Shown in pieces: positions 7,931 through 15,698 of a stretch of 64,000 nucleotides of DNA; positions within the stretch are counted from its first letter, which is position 1; each line of letters opens with the position of its first letter. Both the position numbers and the translations under genes were made by a program. The notes beneath the pieces were generated by a model. It did not search any database. It was not told the origin of the DNA and saw only the letters and a list, made by a program, of their open reading frames with translations. The stretch is taken from positions 1-64,000 of the forward strand of contig DATBJJ010000120.1 of assembly GCA_036556425.1 (NCBI GenBank), read 5' to 3'. The stretch comes from DATBJJ01 sp036556425 (GTDB lineage Bacteria; Acidobacteriota; Vicinamibacteria; Vicinamibacterales; 2-12-FULL-66-21).

Positions 7931-9041
7931 CTGGTCCCTCCGCATATCCTTCATGCTCATATCCGCCCCGATAGTCTGCGGATTCGGGACGGCGTATCTG
8001 CGAATGCGAGACGACGCGGTCGCGTGCGAGGCCGCGGATTCTGTCGAAGGTCCACTGGCGATCGGCGTGGCGCTCGAAGAACGATTTCGCGCCGTCGAGC
8101 AAACGCCGGATGATGTTGGGACCCACGGCGTGATCGAGCATTGCCGCCGTGCAGACTTGTACCGTGCCGCATCCGAGCAGGAAATAGTTCAGCGCGTGGC
8201 CGAAGTCGGAGATGCCGCCGATTCCCGAGAACGAGGCCGCAGGGAACGCGCGCGTCATCTGCGACATCATCGCGAGCGCTTGCGGAAGGATCGCGGGTCC
8301 ACCCAAGCCCCCGCTCGAGACGCGGCCATCCACGTTCATCTCGAACTCCAGCGACTCCGGATCGATGAGCGGAATCGACGGGAACGTGTTGGACGAGCTG
8401 ACGGCGTCGCCGCCGCCGCGGAACACCGCTCCGGCTTCGACGACGATGTCGCCGGTGGCCGGGGTGAGCTTGGCCCACACCGGCACGCGCGCGACGTCTT
8501 TGACGACCTGCGTGACGAACGAGCAGAGCGCCTGGTCTTTTCCGATGTTCGATCCCATGTCGGGACGATCCATGTGCGGGCACGACAGATTCAGCTCGAG
8601 GCCGTCGGCGCCGGCGTCCTGACAGGACGTCGCGAGCGTGCGCCAACGATCGAGCTCCTTGTCGTTGCCGGAGCCTGCCATGATCGACGCGATCAAGACG
8701 CGATTCGGATGCGCCTTCTTGATCCGCTCGATTCGCGGCAGCCACCAATCGAGCGGCTTGTCGGAGATGAGCTCCCAGTTCCAGGACGAGTGCAGCACGC
8801 CGCCGCGTCCTTTGTTCATCGACAGCACGCCGGGCTCGGGATGATACCGAAGGAACTTCGTCTTCGGCCCCGCGACGTTCACGACCGGGTGCATCCCGAT
8901 CGTCTTCGTGACGACGCCGCCCCAGCCCGCTTCGAAGGCCTTGAGGATGTTGCTCTCCGATTCGGTCGGCGGAGCGGAAGCCAGGAGAAATGGATTTTCG
9001 AATCGAATCCCCGTGAACGTCACCGAGAGATCGATGCTCAT
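7920..9041 (-). CDS. preA: PreA-like dihydropyrimidine dehydrogenase catalytic subunit
   Basis: This 373-residue FMN TIM-barrel protein of the dihydropyrimidine / dihydroorotate dehydrogenase family should reduce uracil or thymine. Family segments are ENPFLLASAPPTES, GWGGVVTKTIG, NLSCPHMDRPDMG (from residue 151), AVSSSNTF and SGIGGISDFGHAL. It lacks the C-terminal ferredoxin domain of E. coli PreA. By eye, the position of the catalytic Cys in mammalian DPD (MGLAC) is occupied by Asn/Ile (MGSNI), so the chemistry needs care. No PreT-type NADH subunit is in the window. The start overlaps the stop of the upstream nitrilase gene by 4 bp (9038-9041). The final residues (EGPDSR) are encoded by the AGTC repeat, suggesting the original C-terminus was overwritten. 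Confidence 0.82.
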   Translation of the reverse strand: MSIDLSVTFTGIRFENPFLLASAPPTESESNILKAFEAGWGGVVTKTIGMHPVVNVAGPKTKFLRYHPEPGVLSMNKGRGGVLHSSWNWELISDKPLDWWLPRIERIKKAHPNRVLIASIMAGSGNDKELDRWRTLATSCQDAGADGLELNLSCPHMDRPDMGSNIGKDQALCSFVTQVVKDVARVPVWAKLTPATGDIVVEAGAVFRGGGDAVSSSNTFPSIPLIDPESLEFEMNVDGRVSSGGLGGPAILPQALAMMSQMTRAFPAASFSGIGGISDFGHALNYFLLGCGTVQVCTAAMLDHAVGPNIIRRLLDGAKSFFERHADRQWTFDRIRGLARDRVVSHSQIRRPESADYRGGYEHEGYAEGPDSR

Positions 9042-9907
9042 GGCGAAACCAACGCTCCATACGCGTCGGGCCGGCGGTCCCTGTAGAACTGCCAGACCGA
9101 TCGCACTTCTTCGATCATGTCGAGATTCAGGTCGGCGACGACGACGGCGTCGCGATCGCGCGGCGCTTCGGCAATGATGCGGCCGCGCGGATCGCAGAAG
9201 TAGCTGGACCCGTAGAACTCACCGATATTCCACGGCGCTTCCGTTCCGACGCGGTTGATCGCGCCGACGAAATAGCCGTTCGCGACGGCGTGCGCGGGCT
9301 GCTCGAGCTTCCAGAGGTACTCCGACAGCCCCGCGACCGTCGCCGACGGGTTGAACACGATCTCCGCGCCGTTCAAGCCGAGCGCGCGCGCGCCCTCGGG
9401 GAAATGGCGGTCGTAGCAGATGTAGACGCCGATCTTCGCGTATGCCGTCTCGAACACCGGGTATCCGAGATTGCCCGGGCGGAAATAGAACTTCTCCCAG
9501 AATCCGGGCTTGCAGTGCGGGATGTGCGTCTTGCGGTACTTGCCCAGGAATTGGCCGTCGGCGTCGACGATCGCGGCGGTGTTGTAGTAGACGCCCGGTT
9601 GTTCCTCTTCATAAATCGGCGCGACGATCACCATGCGGTGCTTCTTCGCGAGCTTCCGCACCAGCGTCGTCGTCGGGCCGTCGGGCACGCGCTCGGTGAG
9701 GTGGTACCAGCGCGTCTCCTGTTCGGCGCAGAAGTACGGACCGTAGAACAACTCCTGAAGGCAGAGGATTCTCACCTTCTTCCGCGCGGCCTCCGCGATC
9801 AACGTCACGTGGCGATCGATCATCGCCTTCTTGATGGCCGGCAGCTCGCGATCCGGCCCGAGGACATTGCGAGTCTGAATCAACCCGCAGCGCACCGTGC
9901 GCGCCAT
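9038..9907 (-). CDS. Beta-ureidopropionase-like N-carbamoyl hydrolase (nitrilase superfamily)
   Basis: This 289-residue carbon-nitrogen hydrolase is expected to convert N-carbamoyl-beta-alanine or a related carbamoyl amino acid to the free amino acid, CO2 and ammonia. The catalytic triad is visible: Glu 52 in LQELFYGPYF, Lys 126 in YRKTHIP and Cys 164 in YICYDRHFPE. AAGGAG lies about 6 nt before the ATG. It is the first gene of the minus-strand cluster and is coupled by ATGA to the PreA-like gene; with hydA these provide reduction, ring opening and decarbamoylation. The order of genes is the reverse of the order of reactions. N-carbamoylputrescine amidase is an alternative, but the neighbours favour pyrimidine catabolism. 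Confidence 0.9.
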   Translation of the reverse strand: MARTVRCGLIQTRNVLGPDRELPAIKKAMIDRHVTLIAEAARKKVRILCLQELFYGPYFCAEQETRWYHLTERVPDGPTTTLVRKLAKKHRMVIVAPIYEEEQPGVYYNTAAIVDADGQFLGKYRKTHIPHCKPGFWEKFYFRPGNLGYPVFETAYAKIGVYICYDRHFPEGARALGLNGAEIVFNPSATVAGLSEYLWKLEQPAHAVANGYFVGAINRVGTEAPWNIGEFYGSSYFCDPRGRIIAEAPRDRDAVVVADLNLDMIEEVRSVWQFYRDRRPDAYGALVSP

Positions 9908-9942
9908 GACAAAGCTCCTTGGTGTGCTTGGCAGTCTAGCAC

Positions 9943-10164
9943 TGGATAGACGCTGATCTCGCGGATAGCCCGGCTCCGATCCGCGTAATCCGCGTTTATC
10001 CGCATGATCTGCGTCTATCCGATCCGCGTGATCCGCGTTTATCCGCGTGAATCCGCGTCTATCCGATCCGCGTAATCCGCGTTTATCCGCATGATCTGCG
10101 TCTATCCGATCAGCGTGATCCGCGCTTATCCGCGTGATCCGCGTCTATCCGATCCGCGTTTATC
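9943..10164. repeat. ATCCGCGT tandem repeat, 43-bp units
   Basis: Four units of 43-44 bp (9978-10020, 10021-10064, 10065-10107, 10108-10150) and a partial fifth (10151-10164) are built from the words ATCCGCGT, ATCCGCAT and ATCTGCGT. Units 1 and 3 are identical, and unit 2 differs from them at several positions, so the higher-order period is 87 bp. A short inverted copy (GGATAGACGCTGATC, about 9944-9958) precedes them and could pair. The stop codon of the M48 peptidase gene lies in the partial unit. It fills the gap between two minus-strand genes. No coding function or spacers are seen. Confidence 0.85.
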
Positions 10165-11566
10165 GAGCGTCGCGGAGCCGGATGGATCGGCCGATTCGGT
10201 CGAACACGAGGCGATACTGATCAGCCTCGCGATCGGGCACGATGGTCGCGTAGTAGAAGAGGTTTCCGTCGGCCAGGAACGTCGTGTAGACGCCGATGCG
10301 TTCGGTCCCGCCGAGCGCGGATCGATTGAGCAGCGGGACGGCGAGCGCGCGCCGCTGCGCCATTTGAATCTCGCGCGGATCGCCGGCCTGACGCAGGTCG
10401 GGGTTGCTTCGCGCGAAGGCGACGATGAGCGACTGCGTCGCGTCGTTCAGATCGCGCGACGAGGCGCGCGACACGCCGAGCTCGACGCCGTGCGTGAACA
10501 CCGTTTGTCCGTTTCCTACCGTTCCGTAGCCGTTCGGCGGAACGTACTTGATCGAGCTGTTCGCGGAGATCGCCTGCCAGTTGCCGGGCACGTCCGCCTG
10601 GAACAATCGGCCGCCCTGCACCGTTCGAAATTGCGCGGACGGCGGCGGCACCGGTTCGCCGATGCGTCCCGCCGTCGCGCCTTCCGACGGGCGTCCGGTG
10701 TTGGCGGGATCCTCGGCGCGCGCGAGCTCCGCCATCGACTTCGCCGGCGGCAGCGATGCGAATCGTCCGCGCGCTTGCTGGAAGTCCGCGGCGTTGGTCT
10801 GCCGCGATCCGATCTGCAGCAGATCCGCTTCTTTCGCGATGTAGGCCGATCGATTGCCGGGATTCGGATGCGAGTTCAGCCACTGCGGCGCGCCGCCGCC
10901 GCCTTGGCGCTGGATCGTCTCGAACATCCGGCCGAGATCGCGCGGATCGTAGCCGGCGCGCGCCATGATTTGCGCGCCGAGAAGATCCGCCTGCTTCTCG
11001 TATTCGCGGCTGTACTTCAGCAGCCACGTGCCGAGGCCGAACTGGCTCGACTGCGAGATCACTTCTCCCCACCCGCCGCCGACGACAGCGCCGGTGATCG
11101 CGCCGGCGAGCTGCCCGAGCTGAAAGCCTTGAGCCTTCGTCGCGTTCGCCGTTCCGTGGCGGAGCAGCACATGACCCAGTTCGTGCGCCATCACGCCGAC
11201 GACCTCGCCTTCGCCGCCGGCCGCCTCGAACATGCCGCGATTGACGAACATCGGACCGCCGGGCAGCGCGAACGCGTTGATGTCCTTCAGATTGACCGGC
11301 GTGAACGAGTACTCGAACGCGGGATTGTTCAACTCCGCCGGAGCGGCGCCGACGAGCCGTTTGCCTAATCGATCAAGGTAGCCGGCGAGATACGAGTCGG
11401 TGATGAGCGGGTATTGCTTGCGCACCTCCGCCGCCGCCTCGCGGCCGATCTGCACGTCCTGTTCGGGCTTGTACTTGTTCTTCGGCGGCGTGATCTTCGT
11501 CTGCGCGGAGAGGAGCGCGCTCGCGGCGAGAACGGCGCTTGCGGCGAGAAGATGGCGCCGAGTCAT
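10160..11566 (-). CDS. M48-family metallopeptidase (BepA/HtpX-like), exported
   Basis: This 468-residue zinc protease has a signal peptide (RRHLLAASAVLAASALLSAQ). The peptidase domain contains FALPGGPMFVNRG, the zinc motif HELGH (128-132) and the third-ligand region SREYEKQAD (about 187-194), as in M48C periplasmic proteases that act on outer-membrane proteins. About 200 further residues follow that resemble no domain I recognise; they replace the TPR region of BepA. The ATG at 11566 overlaps the stop of the upstream zinc-ribbon gene by 4 bp. A longer frame continues upstream, but it is a shadow of that gene. The stop codon lies in the ATCCGCGT repeat. Confidence 0.88.
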   Translation of the reverse strand: MTRRHLLAASAVLAASALLSAQTKITPPKNKYKPEQDVQIGREAAAEVRKQYPLITDSYLAGYLDRLGKRLVGAAPAELNNPAFEYSFTPVNLKDINAFALPGGPMFVNRGMFEAAGGEGEVVGVMAHELGHVLLRHGTANATKAQGFQLGQLAGAITGAVVGGGWGEVISQSSQFGLGTWLLKYSREYEKQADLLGAQIMARAGYDPRDLGRMFETIQRQGGGGAPQWLNSHPNPGNRSAYIAKEADLLQIGSRQTNAADFQQARGRFASLPPAKSMAELARAEDPANTGRPSEGATAGRIGEPVPPPSAQFRTVQGGRLFQADVPGNWQAISANSSIKYVPPNGYGTVGNGQTVFTHGVELGVSRASSRDLNDATQSLIVAFARSNPDLRQAGDPREIQMAQRRALAVPLLNRSALGGTERIGVYTTFLADGNLFYYATIVPDREADQYRLVFDRIGRSIRLRDAR

Positions 11567-11925
11567 GGACGATGATCCACGCGCTGCCCCAACTCGCGGC
11601 CCGTGTCCGATCGCGCATTCGAGGAGGAGCGGAACCACATCCGGGCCAGTCCGAGGATCGCGAGTCCGAGCGCGCCGCCCGCGACGAGCCGTCCCCGGCG
11701 AGGCGGAGGCGGATTGAGGATCTGTCTGTAAGCATCCACCTGTTCGCGGCGATCGCTCGGATCCTGCGGACGCGATTGACGCGGCGACGCCTCCGCGGTC
11801 ACGGTGTCGGACGGCGTGACCCACCGCGTGAGAAAGGCGAACGATTCCGATCCGCAGACCGGACAGTGCTGATCGCCGTGAACTTCTTCGCAATCGAGAC
11901 AGAGACGCGCGTTTACCAACCGCAT
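11563..11925 (-). CDS. Small zinc-ribbon membrane protein
   Basis: This 120-residue protein has an N-terminal zinc ribbon, CLDC-x8-CPVC (C9, C12, C21, C24), then an acidic/Ser-Pro linker with EASPRQSRPQDPSDRREQ, and a single transmembrane helix LVAGGALGLAILGLARMWF near residue 90. The ATG at 11925 is used; an in-frame GTG at 11964 is possible but no better supported. It is translationally coupled (ATGA) to the M48 protease, which suggests the two act together at the membrane. The function is not known. Confidence 0.65.
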   Translation of the reverse strand: MRLVNARLCLDCEEVHGDQHCPVCGSESFAFLTRWVTPSDTVTAEASPRQSRPQDPSDRREQVDAYRQILNPPPPRRGRLVAGGALGLAILGLARMWFRSSSNARSDTGRELGQRVDHRP

Positions 11926-12023
11926 AGGAAGCCCATTCCATACGTACTTTACGGCGTTTTGCACGCGGTTCGCAACGCGTCGAACGGCCGGCGCGCGTCT
12001 GGCTCATGCACTAAAATCGTCGT

Positions 12024-12104
12024 CTTCCGGCTGAAGCCGGAAGCCACGAGATCAAATGGGCCCTGCGACTTCCGGCTAAAGCCGGAAGCCACGAGATCAG
12101 ATGG
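12024..12104. repeat. Two copies of a CTTCCGGCT-AAGCCGGAAG palindromic repeat
   Basis: Two direct copies (12024-12059 and 12069-12104) share CTTCCGGCT(G/A)AAGCCGGAAG followed by CCACGAGATCA(A/G)ATGG. The core of each is a near-perfect palindrome (CTTCCGGCT with AGCCGGAAG), a REP-like element. The ATG that starts the downstream SGNH hydrolase gene is the ATG of the second copy's conserved tail, so the repeat appears to supply the start codon. Confidence 0.8.
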
Positions 12105-13135
12105 ACACACGGAGGATCGTCATCGTCGCGGCGCTCGCGGCGTTGCCGGCGTGCTCGAAATCGCCGATCGCGCCACCGCCGCCCCCGGCGGGCGGCCTGC
12201 TGGCGATCACATGTCCGCCGCCGATCAGCATGGACTCCGCCGACGGAAACCCGGTCATGGTCTCGTACGAGGCGCCGCACACATCGAACGGCCGCGCACC
12301 GGTCTCGACGGCCTGCACGATTGCGTCCGGCACCACGTTCGCAGTCGGCGCGACGACAGTCTCGTGCGAAGCGAGAGATTCGGGCGGGCAATCCGCGTCG
12401 TGCAGCTTCACCGTCACCGTTCGTCCGCCGCCGAGCCTTAAGTACTCGAGATACATGGCTTTTGGCGACAGCCTCACCGAAGGCGTCGTGTCGTTGTCGG
12501 CGACGGTGCTCGCGCTCGATCTTCCCGCTTCGTATCCGACGGTCCTGCGGAACTCGCTGCGCGCCCGATATCCGACGCAGTCGTCGCTGACCGTGATCAA
12601 CGCGGGCAGCGCTGGAGAGTTCGCGTCCGGCGAGGGGATCCGGCGCTTCGGCTCGACGCTCGCGGCGAACCAGCCGGATGTCGTGCTGCTGATGGAGGGG
12701 ACGAACGATCTGCTGTTCCAGCTCCGCGGAATCGATCCGGCGCTTCAAGCGCTCGACAGCATGATGTCGGAAGCGGAAGCGAGGAACGTCCGCGTCTGCC
12801 TTGCAACGATTCCGCCGCAGCGCGGCGGCAGCATTCCCGATCGCTCGATCGTCGCGAGCATCGTTCCGGGATTCAACGATCAGATCCGCGCGTTGGCGAT
12901 ACGGCACGGCGCGGTGCTGGTCGACGTCTACGCGGGCATGAAGGACGATCTCTCGCTGATCGGGCGGGACAACCTTCACCCGACCTTGCACGGTTACGAG
13001 GTGATGGCGGGAATCTTCGAGGAGGCGATCGTGCGCGCGTTCGACTCGCGCGCGGCCGTGACGGGCTACGGCGCGTTGTTCGACACGAGCTCGCCCGCAT
13101 CGCGGACGATGCGATCGATCGGCGCGAGCCGGTAG
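12101..13135 (+). CDS. SGNH/GDSL-family hydrolase lipoprotein
   Basis: This 344-residue surface lipoprotein has the lipobox ALPAC (Cys 18), a Pro-rich linker, an immunoglobulin-like HYR-type domain (about 33-110) and a C-terminal SGNH esterase domain. The esterase blocks are FGDSLTEG (Ser 124), NAGSAGE, GTND (200-203) and the catalytic DNLHP (Asp 290, His 293). The substrate is probably a carbohydrate ester or lipid. There is no good Shine-Dalgarno: GGAAG is 12 nt from the ATG and lies in the REP-like repeat that also supplies the ATG. The 3' end overlaps the convergent glycosyltransferase gene by 70 bp, which is long for this window but both frames look genuine. Confidence 0.88.
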   Translation: MDTRRIVIVAALAALPACSKSPIAPPPPPAGGLLAITCPPPISMDSADGNPVMVSYEAPHTSNGRAPVSTACTIASGTTFAVGATTVSCEARDSGGQSASCSFTVTVRPPPSLKYSRYMAFGDSLTEGVVSLSATVLALDLPASYPTVLRNSLRARYPTQSSLTVINAGSAGEFASGEGIRRFGSTLAANQPDVVLLMEGTNDLLFQLRGIDPALQALDSMMSEAEARNVRVCLATIPPQRGGSIPDRSIVASIVPGFNDQIRALAIRHGAVLVDVYAGMKDDLSLIGRDNLHPTLHGYEVMAGIFEEAIVRAFDSRAAVTGYGALFDTSSPASRTMRSIGASR

Positions 13136-13803
13136 CGCAGCAGGACACGAATGGCGACGACGCCATCCTGCCATTTGATCTTCTTGCCTTCTTTCTTGGA
13201 TCGCGGCTTGTACGAGATGGGAATCTCCCGGATGTCGTAGCCGCACCGGCGCAGCTTCGCGGTGATCTCCGGCTCGAAGTCGAAGCGCCTGCATTCGAGA
13301 TGAAGGCGGTTGAAGACGTCGCGCCGCACCATCTTGTACGCCGTTTCCATGTCGGTGATGCGCGCGCCGTACAGCGCGTTGGTGATCGCGGTCAGCACGA
13401 AGTTCGCGATGCCGTTGACGCTCATCGTGCGCGGCCGTCCGAGGAAGCGGGAGCCGTAGACGACCGACGCGCCCTCGTCGAGGATCGGCCGGAGGAGGCG
13501 CGCGTGCTCGACGGGATCGACTTCGAGATCGGCGTCCTGGATGACGATGACGTCGCCCGTGGCCGCGCGCGCGCCGCGCGCGATGGCGGCGCCCTTCCCG
13601 GAGTTCCGCGGCATGTCGATCGCGATGAGCGCCGGATGCTTCGCGCGCGCCGCGGCGATCTGCGCGGCCGTCCCGTCCGTGGATCCGTCGTTGACGACGA
13701 TCACCTCGCGGTCGATTGGAAGCGACACCGCGTGGACGCGATCCAGCACGGCCGCGATCGTCGATTCTTCGTTGTATACTGGCACCACAATCGACAATTT
13801 CAT
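13066..13803 (-). CDS. GT2 glycosyltransferase (polyprenyl-phosphate sugar synthase-like)
   Basis: This 245-residue GT-A enzyme resembles dolichol-phosphate mannose synthase. The motifs are IVVPVYNEESTI, VIVVNDGSTDGT, NSGKGAAIARG, the metal-binding VIQDADLEVDP (DAD) and a conserved C-terminus (YKPRSKKEGKKIKWQDG). No membrane anchor is present. It probably makes an undecaprenyl-phosphate-linked sugar in the cytoplasm. The divergent neighbour is a GT-C enzyme of the type that uses such lipid-linked donors, so the two likely form one pathway. The start is placed at 13803, where its ATG shares the CATG of the divergent gene's start; no ribosome site is evident and an ATG at 13827 is possible. Confidence 0.88.
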   Translation of the reverse strand: MKLSIVVPVYNEESTIAAVLDRVHAVSLPIDREVIVVNDGSTDGTAAQIAAARAKHPALIAIDMPRNSGKGAAIARGARAATGDVIVIQDADLEVDPVEHARLLRPILDEGASVVYGSRFLGRPRTMSVNGIANFVLTAITNALYGARITDMETAYKMVRRDVFNRLHLECRRFDFEPEITAKLRRCGYDIREIPISYKPRSKKEGKKIKWQDGVVAIRVLLRYRLAPIDRIVRDAGELVSNNAP

Positions 13804-15583
13804 GGACAGGTCCGCGCATCTTAGCATGCGCATCGGCGGCTTCGAGGTGAGCGCGCGGCGCGTGACGCCGTGGCCGCCGCGCCGAACGACGCTCCTGCTG
13901 TCCGCGATTCTCCTCCTCAGCGCGATCCTCGGCATTCGCGGTCTCGACTGGGGTCTGCCGTATCAGTGGCACCCCGACGAGAAGATCATGGTCGCCGACA
14001 CGATGATTCGCGAGCGGACGCTCGAGCCGCCGCACTTCATCAATCCGAGCCTCCACGCGTACGCGACATACGCGACGGTCCGCCTCGCGTACGCGCTCGC
14101 GCCGCGCGCGGCGATCAAGTACCGCACGATTGCCAACGTCGAGCTCACGAATCCCGACCATCCCGATCGCCCGCTGCAATTCCTGGCCTTCCGCCTCTCG
14201 CGCCTGCTCTCGGTCTTCTTTCAGCTCGTGACCGTCGGGCTGCTGTTCAAGATCGCGCGGCACTACTTCGACGACGCGACCGGGCTCTTCGCGGCGTGGC
14301 TCGGCGCCGTGACGATGGGCCTGGTCAACATGGCGCACTTCGCGACGGGCGAGAGCATGCTGTTCATGTTGTGCCTCTGGGCGCTCTGGCGTTTCTCGCA
14401 CGTAGCCGAGCGCGGATCGATCCGCGACTACGCGCTTGCCGGGCTCGCGACTGGCCTCGCGTGTTCGACGAAGTACACGCCGTGGGTGCTTGCCGTGCCG
14501 TTTCTCGCCGCGCACGTCAGCGGCCGCGGGCTGAGGCACGCGTTCGCGCCGCGCGGGCTCGGCCTCATGGCGTTGACGATGGCGTGCACGATTGGCGGGT
14601 TCGTCGCCGGCTCGCCCTATGCGGTCCTCGCCTGGCCGATCTTCCGCAACGCGCTCGTCGTCACCTGGTTCACCGGCGCGCCGAGCGGAACGCTCGCGGG
14701 CGTCGAGCGATCGTGGATTCCGTACATTTCGATTCTGGCGAACGCGCTCGGGTGGCCGCTCTTTGCGCTGTCGCTCGTCGGCCTGGTGCTCGGGCTCCTG
14801 CGCGCGCTCACGCCGGGGATCGATCGGCGGCTGCGCAGCGGCTACCTCGTGCACATCACGTGGATCGCGGCGTTCTATGCCTTTTACGGGGTGACGTCGC
14901 ACCGCGCGCTGCGGTTCATCATGCCGATCGGTCCGTCGCTCGTCGTGCTCGCGGCGGTTGCCGGGATGTCGTTCGTGAGATCGGCCCGCGCGCCCGCGCT
15001 GCGCGCTGCCGCAATTGCCGTGGCGGTCTTCGTGGGGCTGTACTCGACTGCGTACGCCACGCAAACGGCGCACATGTTCGCGGCGGACACGCGCTACGCC
15101 GCGGGCCGCTGGATTCAGTCGCTCGCGCTCCCGCAGGGAATGGCGGTGGACTACTTCACGATCGAATCCTATCTGCCGTACTTCGATCGTCCGTCGTTCC
15201 CGCTCCGGCACGTGCCGTTCGTGCTCGCGTCGCAGTATCGCGGCGGCGACTTCTGGAAGGAGATGATGCCGGAGCTCGAGAATCCCTCGAACGGCCTCAT
15301 CGTCGATTCCGACGCGTTCTATCCGCGATTCTTCAACGTCGCGGTTCAGGCGCGCTTGCCGGAACGCGTCCACGTCTACAAGATGCTCTTCACGGGCCAG
15401 GGCTCTCCGTTCCGCCTCGTCGCGCGAATCACCTCGCACGGTCCGTGGTGGCTCGATCCGCGCCCCGAGCTCGTCTCGCCCGAGATGGTGATCTTCGCCA
15501 CGCCCGCGGTCGTTCCCGATTCACGCGTGATGTCGCCGATGCCGCCGGAGAGAGAGGACGTGATGAGGCTGATGCCGAGGTGA
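13802..15583 (+). CDS. GT-C membrane glycosyltransferase (ArnT/PMT-like)
   Basis: This roughly 593-residue multispanning protein has about ten hydrophobic helices. The first periplasmic loop contains the acidic catalytic signature YQWHPDEKIMV typical of GT39/GT83 enzymes that transfer sugar from polyprenyl phosphate. Later segments such as FATGESMLFMLCLWALWRF and CSTKYTPWVLAVPFLAAH are typical of this fold. The C-terminal 150 residues are soluble and probably periplasmic. It is divergent from a DPM1-like GT2 that would supply the lipid-linked donor. The start may be 13802 (sharing CATG with the GT2 gene) or 13826; neither has a clear ribosome site. A -10-like TATACT lies at 13775-13780. Confidence 0.85.
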   Translation: MDRSAHLSMRIGGFEVSARRVTPWPPRRTTLLLSAILLLSAILGIRGLDWGLPYQWHPDEKIMVADTMIRERTLEPPHFINPSLHAYATYATVRLAYALAPRAAIKYRTIANVELTNPDHPDRPLQFLAFRLSRLLSVFFQLVTVGLLFKIARHYFDDATGLFAAWLGAVTMGLVNMAHFATGESMLFMLCLWALWRFSHVAERGSIRDYALAGLATGLACSTKYTPWVLAVPFLAAHVSGRGLRHAFAPRGLGLMALTMACTIGGFVAGSPYAVLAWPIFRNALVVTWFTGAPSGTLAGVERSWIPYISILANALGWPLFALSLVGLVLGLLRALTPGIDRRLRSGYLVHITWIAAFYAFYGVTSHRALRFIMPIGPSLVVLAAVAGMSFVRSARAPALRAAAIAVAVFVGLYSTAYATQTAHMFAADTRYAAGRWIQSLALPQGMAVDYFTIESYLPYFDRPSFPLRHVPFVLASQYRGGDFWKEMMPELENPSNGLIVDSDAFYPRFFNVAVQARLPERVHVYKMLFTGQGSPFRLVARITSHGPWWLDPRPELVSPEMVIFATPAVVPDSRVMSPMPPEREDVMRLMPR

Positions 15584-15589
15584 AGACTG

Positions 15590-15695
15590 TCGGGATTCGG
15601 GATCCGGGACTCGGGATCCGGGACCCGGGATCCGGAAGATTTTCGGATCCTAATCGCGCCAGTTCTGACTTGAAATGATCTTCCGAGTCCCGACA
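15590..15695. repeat. CGGGATC-word repeat in a convergent gap
   Basis: Between two convergent stops, the words CGGGATTC, CGGGATCC, CGGGACTC and CGGGACCC follow each other (about 15597-15640). The end of the gap (about 15669-15692) carries the reverse complement of the beginning (GATCTTCCGAGTCCCGACAG against CTGTCGGGATTCGGGATCC and CGGAAGAT). It could fold as a hairpin on either transcript and may act as a bidirectional terminator. Confidence 0.7.
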
Positions 15696-15698
15696 GCG

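Noticed and set aside
7651..10164. CRISPR arrays in the two word-repeat regions
   Set aside because: Units are 9-10 bp or 43 bp without unique spacers, the words drift and occur inverted, and no cas genes are near.
12011..15439. A 1142-codon minus-strand open frame and a 897-codon one at 19486-22179
   Set aside because: Both run opposite or out of frame with well-supported genes (SGNH, GT2, GT-C; winged-helix regulator) and show low-complexity Arg-rich composition.
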